Source of the DNA: Spongilla lacustris
Lineage: Eukaryota > Porifera > Demospongiae > Spongillida > Spongillidae
Assembly: GCA_949361645.1 (NCBI GenBank)
Contig: OX442424.1
Coordinates: 6,658,978 to 6,722,977, forward strand
DNA: 64,000 bases
Direction of reading: 5' to 3'
The notes beneath the pieces were generated by a model. The model was not told the origin of the DNA. It did not search any database and saw only the letters and a program-made list of their open reading frames with translations. The translations under genes and the position numbers were made by a program. Below, in pieces: positions 45,801 through 58,900 of the stretch; the first letter of the stretch is position 1, and each line of letters starts with the position of its first letter.

Positions 45801-48800
45801 ACGAAATTGGGCATGAGTTTAGTGTAGCCTCCACTTCCACCAAAACTGTGACTAGCTCATCATAATCCATCCTTGCCTTGCCAATAGCCTTCCTCAAGCA
45901 TCTCTTCATTGACTGGATCAATCTCTCGTAGAATCCTCCCCACCAGGGAGCTTTCTCCAATATGAAGGTCCATTGAATACGCAAGTCCAGAAAATGGCGC
46001 TCTACTTCAGGAGAGTCCATCAGAGCCTTCAGGATCTTGTTTGCTGCTCAAAATGTCTTGCTGTTATCTGAAACCACTTTCTGGGGGACTCCCCGCCTGG
46101 CAGAGAATCGTCTCAAACAGTGTACAAATGACTCTGCAGTTAGGTCCGGAACCAGTTCCAGATGGACAGCGCGCACGAGACAACACGTGAAGAGGCAGAT
46201 CCAAACTTTCCTTCCATCCTTCAGGAACAACGGTCCCACATAATCAACCCCTATAAAGCTGAATGGTGGTGCTGCGTGTACTCTGAAGTCTGGCAATGGC
46301 GGAGGTGGTGGCCCAATGAGTGGCTTGGAGATAAAACGTTTACACACCCTACACTTGCTGAGAAGTGTCCTCACGAACTGCCTCCCCTTTACGATCCAGA
46401 ACTTCGACCGTAGTTCTGTGAGAGTCTCCTTAACGCCTCCATGCATGACTCGAGCATGATAACTCCACACGACCAATGCAGTTAGGTGATGAGACTTCTC
46501 AAGGAAGATTGGGTGTCTTCCATCATCTGGCAAATCAGCATTCTGCAGCCTTCCAGCACATCTCCAAATGCCATCCTTATCCTCATATAAGCCGAACTGG
46601 GTTAGCCACATCCTGAAGTTGTTATTCTGCACAAGTGACAATTGAGAATGTCTAATCCAGAGCCTTTCTGCGTTGAAGATGTCTACTGCAGTCACCATCT
46701 TCATTCTGTGTTGAGGGTCAGCCTTGACGTTAAATTTCAGTAGGGTAATAAACTTCTGAACATGAGCCGTTACCCCCAGAAGCCGTCTAAGAGTGCTGAA
46801 GTCCTCCACCTGAATGACTGAATCAATCTGACTTGACTCTTCCACCACCACGCTGTGGACAGTCATTGAGGAGGTTCGGTCTCCCGCCTTCAGCTCCACT
46901 GCACAGGCCTCAGGTATGGTATTCAATTCAGGACTACAAGGTTCTTGATTTGGCTCACAAACATGCAGAGGTACCTTCAGCCAGGATCCTATTGTACTTG
47001 GTTCGGTACCTTCAACTCCCCTTGATGGGAGATCAGCTGGGTTTACATCACCGCGACAGTGATGCCAACACTTTGCTGGGATCAGTGTGCGAATCTCCCT
47101 CACTCTGTTCTCCACGAACTGCTTCCACTCTTTGTCATAGCCCCTTATCCAATACAAGACTATCTTCGAGTCAGTATAGCAGGATATCTTGTCAAATTTC
47201 TGTTCAGGCTGTAGAGCTTGCATGATATTTGAAAGAAGACGTGCCAAAAGAAGTGCAGCTATAGCTAGTAGCTCCAATCTGGGAATAGTCAGTGAGTTCA
47301 GGGGAGCAACTCTGGTCCTCGAAGCAACAAATCGGATTGCACACTTGCTGGCAGAGCCTACTTTCATGAACACCACTGCGGCATATGCCCTTTGCGATGC
47401 ATCACAAAATCCAATTAATTCACAGGGAAAAGGTTCTTCAACATCGTGGAAGTAGCACCTTGGAATGTGGAGAAGGAGTGGTTCTTGCATTCTTGACAGC
47501 AACATCTTCCACTTCAGCAACAGCTCTCCTCCTAGTTGGTCATCCCAATCTAATCTTGCTGCACAAATATCCTGGAAAAGTAGCTTGAAGCTTACTGTCC
47601 AAGGTGAAAGGATGCCCATGGGATCATACACGCGTGCAGAGAGACCAATAACATTCCTCTTGGTAGGATGCATGGTAACAGCCACCTTGTAGAGGTCGCC
47701 AAGGTCACAAACAAGGACGTCTTCAGCTGGCTTCCACTTCACGCCCAGCACCTTTACACATTCTGGAAGATCAAGTCTTTCTCCCAAGGTGTTCTTAGTG
47801 TATATTCATCATCACAGGTCACAGGTTCACGCTGAGGAACTTGAACCCCATAGTTGTCCTGCGAAGACATGCGCGCTTGAAGGGTTGGAGAGTTGGACAT
47901 GAATTTCCTGAGAGTGAATCCTGCTTGGCTCAAACACTGTCTCGACTTCTCATACAGCTCAAGTGCCTTGGCTTCAGTCTTCTCTCCAAAGGTGAGGTCA
48001 TCTACATAGATGGAGCGATTGAATTTTTCAACAAAGGAATGATCTCCGTCCCTGTAGCCTTTGACATGCTTTCTAATCATCGCGTTGAGAAGGAACGAGC
48101 TTGCTGACACTCCAAAAACTACTCTGGTGAAGTGCATGACAACTAGTCTAGGAAGCTGTGCCGTGATGTCATCTACCCACAGAAACCTTAAAGCATTGCG
48201 GTTTACTTCTGCTACAGACACCATAAGAAAGGCTTTCTCAATGTCGGCAGTCACAGCTATCTGAAAGAGACGGAATCTCAGAAGGATGTCCAGAATGTTC
48301 TGTCCAAAGGTCGGTCCAGCATACAAACAGTCATTAAGAGATGGTCCATTACTCCTTGCCGATGCATCATAAACGATGTGCAGCTTAGTTGTCAGCATAT
48401 CCTCCCGTACTACGGCATGATGAGGAAGGTAGTGCGTTGCTCCAATGGGTCCAGCATCAGAAGGATCAATGGTTTCCACTATGCCTTGTCTGAGCTGGTC
48501 TCGAATGATCTCATCATACCGGGTCAGGATGTGTGGTGATTGCTGGAGTCCCTTAAGCAGATTGAAGAGTCGCCTCTGGCTAAGTTCAAGGTTATCTGGC
48601 AGCATGATGCGTGGAGACTTCCAAGGCAGCCGTACACAATAGCGACCACCACGGAAGGATACATCTTCAAGAAATTTCTCGTACACAGATTCTTCACCCT
48701 CCTTGATTCCTAAAGTGTCAAGGTCCCAAAATGCCTGTAACTTTTTCTCCAGATGGACGAGCTCTTGCTGTGATGAATGTGTCTGCGCTGTTAGTACATG

Positions 48801-51800
48801 AGAGATGTTCGAGCATGTCACATGTGATTCAGCAATAACACCGGGAACGGGGCCTGAGAGAACCCAACCAAAACACGTCTGCATTGCTGTTGGACCAGAT
48901 CTACTTCACACAATCTCCCCCGTAACAACCTCCCAGTATTGATCCACTCCGATCAGAATGCCAATTTCCAGACATTCATTCAGATCACCTGAGTCGGCTA
49001 GCTCCAAGCCAGTTAAATGTGGAAAGTAGTCTATTGCACAGTTGATCGGCTGTCCAGTTATGGGTCCACAGATGGTTGGGATGGTAAGCAAAGATAACAT
49101 TATGTCCGATCCTGCCTTCGTTTCCACACTAAGACTAACCACACTGCACACCTAAAGTCTTCCTTCTTCTGCGGCAAAGGCTTTCACAAGTAGCGTCTCC
49201 CTTTGCTTCTCCTTCAATCCAAGTGCTTCACTCAGTTGTCTAGATATGTAGGACCTCTGGCTACCACTGTCCAGTAGAATTCTTGTTTCGATCACGGGTA
49301 CTAGTTTACCAGGAGCCCTGACCTTGACACGAGCTGTTTGAAGTAACATTGGTACCTTAGTGCTCAAAAACAGTGAAAGGGACGTTTGAGGACTTCCACC
49401 AGCGTTTGACATTGATCCATTTGAAGCGTTCAGACCCAACTGGTGACTCCCTGTCGAATTTGAGGGTCCTTGTGGACGGTGCTTGGTAGCAGACAATGGT
49501 TCTGGGACACAGATACTACTATGATGTCGTTTCTGACAGCTGAAACAACGTGCTGATGAACGGCAATTCCTACTCACATGACCTTTCTTAAGGCACACAA
49601 AGCAACGTCCAGACCTGAGCAGTATCTGTTTCCTCGCTTTAACATCTGCAACGTTTCTGCACTGGGATGGAAGATGAGTCTGATCACAATAGACACAGTG
49701 GACAGAAGGGTCAGTTGACAAGAGAGCAGCTGTGGTTGGAGGGCTTCTGGTCATCTTCTTATTACTGCACGTCCCAGGGTTTGCTGCAGCTCTTTCCCTA
49801 GCGTCTGTTTCCCTATCTAGGATCTTCATGACTGCACTCAGATCCCATTCACCCTCCTTGATTTCTCTACTGACTGTGAGGCGGAACTCTTGGGGTAACT
49901 TTGTAATCAGTACAGATGACAGTAGAGCACCATACGAAGACGACGGAACACCCAAAGATGCAAGACCTCGAGTGTGGGACTCCACCAAGTTGTACAAGTG
50001 CCTAAGACCCTTAAGATCGTGCTGAGAACTTACAGCTTCAAGATTCATCAGTATGTCCATATGTTTGGCAATGATCATCTGCTTATTCCCGAAGCGCTTT
50101 TTCAATATCTCCTAAGCTTCCCCATAATTCGCTGATGTGAGGGTCAGACCTGCCACTGCTGCTGCTGCAGAATCTTCTAGCAAGGTGTTCAAGTAGTTGA
50201 ACGTATCCACCGAGGAGAGTTCATCGTTATTATGAATAGCTGCCTCAAATGAGTCCCAGAAGGCCATCCAGCTTGTCAGTTCTCCATTGAACCGTCTCAA
50301 TTCCAATTTGGGCAGTCTAATCCTTGTCTCCCGAGTGCAGTGGCGTAGGAACTGTAGCGGCCGTAGCGGCCATGGCCGCTACACTTTTCCGTTGGTCTTT
50401 GTTTTTTTTATTTTTTTTATTTGATATAAACGATTCCCACGTATTAAAGAGCTCAAGTAACATGCGCTCTAGTCCCGCGTATATCTTATACATGTAAGAG
50501 TACAAGTATATACATTTTTGCAATTATTATATTTACAACCATCTTATACAGACTAAGTTTGACTGAAATAGAGAATGAATTTATATATAAATATATATAT
50601 CAGTAGCACTTTGATCACATAATTGCATTCAAGCCTACACTACAGTTTAGTTAATAATTAATGAAAAGTGATCAAATTTCGTAAGGCTTTTGAACATAAA
50701 AATCGCACGAATTGCAAAGCTTCTGGGGCAGAGCCCCAGACCCCTATGGGGGAGCTTACAGCGCTCCCCCATGCCCCCTGGCTGGGCGGGAGGGGGCCAT
50801 GCCCCCTCCCGCACCCACCCCCTCTGTGCCCCTCCCATTTCTGTTACATAATCTAAGCCGCTACACTTTATAAGTCCTTCCTACGCCTCTGGAGTGGACC
50901 GAGTAGCTACAGCAGGAACAGTCGATATGGATGAACTTGTTCCAGCAGCCCTTGTTCCTGGAGGAGTTTCAACGTCTCCTACTACTGCCGTGACGTTTTG
51001 TGAAGGATTCACCTGTTCCGTTACGTTAACGCTGTGTCTGGATTCCGTGCTGTCGCGTTCTGAACGTGATACGTCGTCACGTCTAGAACTCGATGAGCCA
51101 TCTTGTGTAGGAGCGCTTGTCTCAGAGGTCCCTGACAATGCCGATTCGATCTCCGAGATCGCTAATTCAATCTTTTCTCGGAGAATGTCAGCCTCCTCTA
51201 TTTCGGAATACACGTCCTGTTCGCTTTCAGTAGCGTCAAGAATAGCTGTGTCTAGCTCACGGATGATCGTCAGTTTCTCCTTTAGCGTTCGGAATGCCAA
51301 ACTCAGCTTCGATGTGTTTCATTCTTCCGCTTCTAAGGTTCCTTGTACCTGTGTTAAGGTTCTGGTAACTGAACTAGTCTCGTACCCAGACCCTGATTCC
51401 CACAGCTGCGGATGGATTACATCACCGCTACCTGAGTCCGCCAGATTTTAGCGTACAATCAGAATGCAGAGCACCCGTGACGTCACATATACGAGTGCTA
51501 CACGGCCAACAATTTGAGTCCGTATCGGAAGCGAATACACTGGCGTGACGTCAACGTGACCATAGTGGCGTATCATTGCCGATCGGCACCGCTTTTTTTT
51601 TTTAACGTAAGATTATTTGGCGTATCGGTAGCGTGAACGGGTCCAATTTAGGGGCGTGAACCTTGGCGTAACGCAAGTCTTGAGAAAAATCCGATACGGC
51701 AGCGTTTTACGTATCCCTTTCGTCCCTATACTTTCCAGACTCTTTATTATATAAAAACATTTAATAAACAACAAACAAACATAACATTACATACATGTAC

Positions 51801-54800
51801 ACGTTCAACAATACAAGTCATTGTTCCAATTATGCAGAAAAACAGCTCTTTTAGCAGACACCTCCTGTCGTTCAACAGTGGTGGTAGTGGCAGTGTCAGC
51901 TGTTGTACATCGATGATCACATTGATGAACAGACCTGAGGACTTGGTCCGATGAACCACACCATATTTGAAACAGCAGTCATATTCACTCAGGAGAGGCA
52001 CCCTGGCAGGTGACGACAGGGTCCATGTGACGCACAATGTCATGTGAACTCCAAAACAGCCAATCAGAGCTCCTAACAATGGAATTGGTTCCAGATTTGT
52101 ATACAATTAACAAAGTCACAAAGATCAACTGCTTGTCAGAACCCCTGTAGTATGAGTAAGGAAGTAGTGAGATAGTTACAAAACGTGTAAATGTGCATAC
52201 CTTAGACAAAGCCACACCCATAGGTCTTGTTCTGATGGAAGAGAAGAGCAAATTTTCAGAAATGAGAGCTGACACCTCAATGTATGGAAGACAAACTTCA
52301 GGTATTTTTTTTGTCCCTGTGAAGCAACATGCACATGACAACATCACACATACAGGTACATGTACATGCACATACCATTGGTCAAGGATGAGATATGCCA
52401 TCGCTGCAGCCTTTGACACAAATGGTTCGTACTGGCCATTGAGGTAAGTGTCGCTTAGGATGATGCTTAAAATAGTTCTGCCATCATCTACACCACCATA
52501 GAATTGCATTCTTACAAATTAAAACGACAGGCTTACCCTTACCCGTACTAGGAGTGTCATTCTCACCCATTGGAAGTGATGTAGCTTCAGCTAGTATCGG
52601 TCAGCACGCACCATCCATAGTGGAAATTGAATCAATCACGCTATCCCTTTCCGTGAGTTCAAAAACATCGAGATGGGGTTGGGTGTGCAAGTACTTTTCA
52701 TTCTTTATTGCTACAGTATACAGCCAAGTGGGGGCACTTACCTTCATGCTTCTCATCTTCCACTTCTGCATCACCTCCAAAAAGTAATGCTGCTAAGTTT
52801 TCCATCACCTTTGGGGACGAAAGAAGAAAGTAACTAGCTATGGCTAAGCAATAACTATACCTATTATTTTCTTTTCTCACAATATCCAATGAAAATAGTA
52901 GCAGTTGAGCGCAGTATCCAAACACACTACTAAATTAAAATATGTATGTGTATGTGTGTGTGCATCATGTATGTGTATGTGTGCATGTACTGTAAATCTG
53001 TGTGTTGCACATGTGAGGTATGTGTGTGTGCAAATGCTATGTGTGTACAACACACACAGTGTCAGTAACAAGCACACATGACATTCAAAATGAGCACACA
53101 TGCAGTACCAGACCTACTGTTTACACCAAAGTGATACCACCATCCCACCTCCCCTACCCCCTCACTCTACTGCTATCGGAATGGAGTCCAGCAGAGAACA
53201 CACAAACTACATGTAATGATCTTTACGTTTTAAGTAGAAGTACATACTTACATACGTTTAAGTGAGGGGGTAAGAGGTGGGGAGGGGGTAAGAGGTGACG
53301 AGAAAGACAAAAATAACAATGAAACATTGCTACACAACACATGTACCCACATGTAGCCTTTATGCACACTTCCTGTACACCATATGCTTACCATTATCCT
53401 CATGGGTTCTGAAGAGGTGAACAAGATGGAGTACTTTTCATCATCTTTCTCGCCATCTAGGGTAAAACACCAGTCCATTTTACACCATCTCTGTGCAATG
53501 ACCTACCTTGTCATCTACCACTTCCTGATAATGTTCTTCAAGAAGATACATCACATGATGTACAAATCTACACACACACAAGCACACGCACACACTCACG
53601 CATGTACGCCCACACACAATCTTATGCATACTGATCCCAGTCTTCGCATACGTGTTACCCTTTGGCTGGTCGCGAGTAGTGGAATCCAAGAAGTCCGTGG
53701 CCGTCATGTACAACAACTTCAGCTAGTACATCGGTAAGCATGCACCATCCATGCCGCATGGTGGAAATTGAAACAGAATCAATCACGCTATCCCTTTCTG
53801 CGAGTTCAAAATATTCCAGTCTTTTCACATTAGAGATAGAGTTGAGTTTGTAGGTGGCTTTCGTACTTTGACTTCGTCTTGAACTAGAAACCATTCCGAC
53901 AACTGAAAGCAGCCATTTTTAATAGCACGTTATTATCTATTATTGTATGTATTAGTTGGGCGTAGCCGGTCGGGCTACAATTTGTTTCCAATACGCTTCT
54001 GATATCGCAGCCGTAACGCCGAAGAAATTTATAGCAATTGCGATACGCCAATTATATTACCCGGGCGTATACTACCCGATCGATTCACTGGTGTATAGTT
54101 TCCAAAATAAGGTACGTCACGCCAGTGATTTAAAATCACTTGCGTATTCATATACGATCATCATAGGCGTAACGCCAGGGTGTGACTTCCTTTGGCGTAC
54201 AACGTCCGGTAGGAGTTAGCCGTGTATATGTTAGTAAGTCACATGGTTAAGTAATTGTTAGGGCGGTACTGTAGCTGTGTAACAGTGTTTCTCGCTTTAA
54301 ACAAAGGTCTTATAAGTTTGTAGCAAGCTAAACGAAGGACAGGAGAGTGAGTTTTTAAAGGAGGAGCTTCGCCGCCATACTGACACTGTCTAAAAGCAAA
54401 AGGCTACAAATTCAACGCGGCAGTGAGGGAAACAGGTAGCGCTGGCAGCACGGGAGAAGCGTAACGGGCATGACTTTCCAATTCCCTTAAGTCGAGCGCG
54501 TGCGCTTCAACAAACAGTTTATAGTTTAGTATGGCGGCGTAGATAGCTCAGCCTTTTTACTCACTCTTCGGATACTCGTGTGGTTCGTTTCTCTTGTCAC
54601 ACAACCTGATAGGACCTTTGTTAAAGCGAAATACTCAGTGCCGTGTCTCTACCGGTTAGTTAACCATGTAATTTATTCACTACGTATATGACGTCACGGG
54701 TGCTCAAACCCCCCAAAACAATGCAAAAACTGTTTTTTTAGTTTGTTTTGAGACCTTGCCTCTGCGCATGTAATATAAAATACAAAACGGCTATAGTGCA

Positions 54801-55894
54801 GCCAAGGCCACTTTTGGTAACCATGCAGTCTAGAACATCGGGCAGGCATACACATGCTCTAAATTAAAACTTCCGCGACAGCTGGAATTGTAATTTGTGT
54901 GTTCGAGTGAATTGCAAGGCGCCTATACAAAATTTCAAGTCAAATCTTTCAATAGCAGGTAGGCCTATGTAGCAAATCCATACCCGTCAAAATTAATACT
55001 GATTATAGTTCACTGGTACTTTTGACGTTGAAGCTATTCTGGACTGACCAGATGGAGCCTCGGGGTCGAAAGGGACCAAGCAAATAGGTAATCTCGTCCC
55101 CAGTCCCTATACGAGCGTGTTTATACATAATGCGATAAACATTGTGTCATATTGGTCTGGGAACGAGACTAGCAAAGCCATTGGATACATGATATTATAG
55201 ATGATCGTTTGTACACAATGCTGATAACCGAAGTGCACCCCCGGCCAACTTTGGCTCCGCCCCAGGCCCCTCTAGGGGAGCTTACAGCGCTCCCCCAGAC
55301 CCCCCTAGTAGGGCTCATCACGAATCGAATTGAATCAAATCGAATTTCACCGAATCGAATTTGATTTTGAACAGTCTAAAATTCGATTCGGTAATTACGT
55401 TCTATTCGTTAGATACGCATCAAACTTCAATTCGAACGTTCGTCGAATTTTAGGTATACGATGTACATGTATAGGTTAGCACTGCTGTTGAGAGGAGAAA
55501 ATGGATCGGAGGTTATGAAAGGAATTGAAGCAGCATCAAAATTAAAGCTGTTGAACCACATATATTTCAAGTAGCACACAACAGAAGCAGTTGATACGTG
55601 TATATTATAAAAAGATAGAAACTGCAAAATAAAGGATAGAATGTACTGATGTCTGCTATTGTACAAAAATGTCAATTCGTTAAAACATTCCAATGATTAC
55701 AGTGTGATCTAGTAAAGACTCTGACGCAGTTCTTTGGTGACATCATATGGAGCAGTCCCATTAAAGTTGGCTTCATTGGATCAGGCTGTGATATTTCTAC
55801 AATGGCAACAGCAGAAATCAGTTACTTCTTTAATCTAACACAGGTTGGTGATGTATTGCATCTATGTGTGCACATATGTGTGCACATATACATG

Positions 55895-55938
<44 letters not shown>

Positions 55939-58900
55939 TACATACATACATACATACATACATACATGCATACATACATGCATGCATACATACATACCTG
56001 CATACCTGCATGCATGCATGCATGCATGCATAATGCATACCTGCATACCTGCATATAAAGATATATCTGCTAACAAACATGCATATGATCGCATATGACG
56101 TACTTTAATTTGACATTGGAATGTCTTGGCCAGATATAAGCATATCTGTGCTTTTCAACTGGTCAGCTTATGTCCACACAAATTAGCTATAGCACCTGTG
56201 TTCTTTAATAAGTACTGATTACCATGGAAATACGCAATTGTTGTAGAAGCATATTATGGGCTTGCATGCACATTATGTTATCGATGATGTAATAATAACA
56301 ATGTACATGTATACTCATATATGCATACATAAGTCATTGAATGTGTTTTCTATATATGTACGCAAAATCAATACATTTCTTGATTTTGAATGTTAATTAA
56401 TACTTTAATTTGCCAAACCACAATGGAAAGATGCAAGGCAATAAGATGAAACATTAAAAAAAAACCTCTCTTAACTCCACAGGATGATCAGATCACCCTT
56501 AAAGCACTGAGGTGCCCAATGACCCAGTCCAATCTTTTCATATTTATTTTCATTCTTCACAATAACCCAACAATGCTTTCACCTGGTCACGCATACACAC
56601 ATGGAACAATGATGTTAAAGCTTGAATTAACTTCTCTCATTAGTCTTCAATAGACTGCACATCTCCAGATGTAGAAGACAGGGTCAGATTCAAGAGATAT
56701 TTTCAAATACTGCCTAATGACATAAACCTGACACAGGCCATTGTGGGAATTGTGGATGCTTTTCAATGGCGTAAGCTTCATGCCATTGAGTTGGAGTTTA
56801 ATTTGTTTGTACTGGTAAGTGGGCATGGTGACAATGGTAATGTAAATGTGATGCATTTCATCCTTTCCAGACTGTGGACAGTCTCATTTCTTCAGGTCAG
56901 GTTGATAATGTTACCCATGTATCTTACTCTGGCAGTACCGATTCAACAAACTCCCTTGCTTGTATCATAAATAGCGGGCAAGCATTTGTAAGTTCACACC
57001 TATTGTAAAAAAATTGTTTGTCTTTTAATCAAATGATATTAACTATTGGTACATCATTGTCACATACGACAGACTGACAACATACAGTGTACGTACATGT
57101 ATGTAGTTTTTAAGATGGACATCACAGTGCTGAATTAGGTGGTGATCACTAGCTTAGGCAGTGACAAAACCTATAAGGCTTGTCTGAGCAATTGTATACT
57201 GAAGTGGGTTGGTTGAGGATGTGAAGGACTATTAAAAATGTGCCAGAAAGAGTGCACTTACAACATCATATAAGAGCACAATACACAAGCATCTCAGGTC
57301 TCCTATCCCCAGTACTGGCTGCAATGCACTAATCTATATACATGTATATCAACAACTGGATGATTGTTCAGGTGAAGTTGTCTGGTAAGAAGTTTTGATA
57401 GTTCACACCATTGAGGCTTATAGCTTATATGCTGCACCCTTTAATCAAGTAAGGATTCCATTGTACTACAATACATGTATAGCATATGCAAGAGCAATCT
57501 GGAGCAAGGGATTGTGGCATTTTTGCTATTGCAGCTGCCACTGCGTCTGCAATGGACAAGATCTTTGTATGCTGGAATTTGACCAGTTTCAAATGTGAAA
57601 ACATTGCTTCAAAAATGGTGTAATGTTGCCTTTCATTTTTACAGCAAGGAAGTAGGGTGTGTAACCTCCCCCGAATAATGAAATCGATTTTTCCGAATAC
57701 TTTTAAAACACTAATCGATTTTTCAGGTTTTTCTGGATATGAAAATCGATTTTTACGAATACTTGATAAAACATAATCGATTTTTACGAATAGGTTTTGA
57801 CAATTTGCCAGCTGAATACCTAGTATATTCAGGTTTTCTGCTAACTGAGTTACATATGGTTGTCACTCAGAACTCAACCACAGCTGCCTACATGTACACA
57901 TCACACCAGACACTACTACACATCCTACACAACCACAGCTACCCCCACCACACCAGATACACAACCACAGCTACCAAATCACAGCAGACACCACTACGCA
58001 TCACAGCAGACACCACTACACATCACACCAGACACCACTTCACATCACACCAGACACCCTCCCACACAACTAGCTACCCACATCACACCAAATACCACCA
58101 GGACACAATCACAGCTACCCAGATCACACCAGATACCCCCAGCACACAATCACAGCTACCTACATAGGCCCAAATTGCTCGACCTACATTCAGCACTACA
58201 CATCACACTTGATGCCAAAAGAAAAGAACCACAGGTGAATTTTACGCACCACAGGCCATGCAAGCCATTTCACCATCGCGAGTTTTGAAGTACTATAAGT
58301 GCGATCACGGCGATATCAGCTCAGAGAAATTGACGCAGGAAACAAGCTCGTTGAGAAATGTACTATGCGAACTCTCTTTGATTTGCTGGAGCTGTCCGTC
58401 GTCACGACACGTGAAGAGGTAGACCCCGGAGATTATTGCTCTCGTCCCCACGCATACATATATAATTATAATTATAATTATAATTATATAAATAGTACCA
58501 TAATCAGTGATGTTATGTTATGTTTCAAATTAGAACTATAATTATTAAATATGGTAAAACGTATCCGGATATCGTTATAAAAAGGTATTCGAATAATGGG
58601 CGAATTGACGATGCGGACGACGAATACCTAAGTACAAGTACCTCTGAATGGAGATGCACAAACCGGTTATTTCGAATAGAAAAAATTCAATAATCGATTT
58701 TTCTGAGTAATGCTAAATTACTAATCGAACGGATAGATTTTTGCTATCCGAATAACCCGAGTAAACCGATAACCGGTTACACACCTTACAAGGAAGCCTA
58801 AAGTGATTGCAAAATATATTGTCATGAATATAGGCATAATGATGATGCAATGCGATGGATGCCAAAAGTCGTTTCATTGCAATTGCTCGCGTGTGATCCA

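Larger units (their letters stand above)
45184..51450 (-). mobile_element. BEL/Pao LTR retrotransposon, degenerate
   Basis: Minus-strand order gag (coiled N-part, DUF1759-like core, three zinc knuckles), aspartic protease, reverse transcriptase, RNase H (peptidase_A17-type region), integrase and DUF5641-like tail, which is the standard BEL/Pao layout. Four nonsense codons (about 50110, 49153, 48904, 46046), one frameshift near 47780 and a 554-bp DNA-transposon insertion make it inactive. A 5' LTR was not found; a possible primer-binding start TGGCGGACTCAGG lies at about 51445. Located in intron 1 of receptor copy B, antisense to it. Confidence 0.88.

Noticed and set aside
51451..54740. GTGACGTCAC similarity between 51480 and 54680 as the missing LTR of the BEL/Pao element
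   Set aside because: Similarity is only about 25 bases, inverted, and does not match the candidate 3' LTR at 44940-45183.
51374..55172. A 3.8-kb gene-carrying transposon bounded by CTAGTCTCGTACCCAGACC and its inverse
   Set aside because: The right copy (55154-55172) has a nearer partner at 55087, forming an 86-bp MITE, and no target duplication fits the large version. The left copy resembles a further solitary end at 37450.
55822..56098. Long His/Tyr/Thr- or Cys/Met-rich frames on both strands
   Set aside because: Simple-repeat artefacts of the CATA/CATG microsatellite.
57739..58288. Two overlapping 142-codon frames rich in His, Thr and Gln
   Set aside because: They follow the CACATCACACCAGACACCAC minisatellite inside a hAT element.
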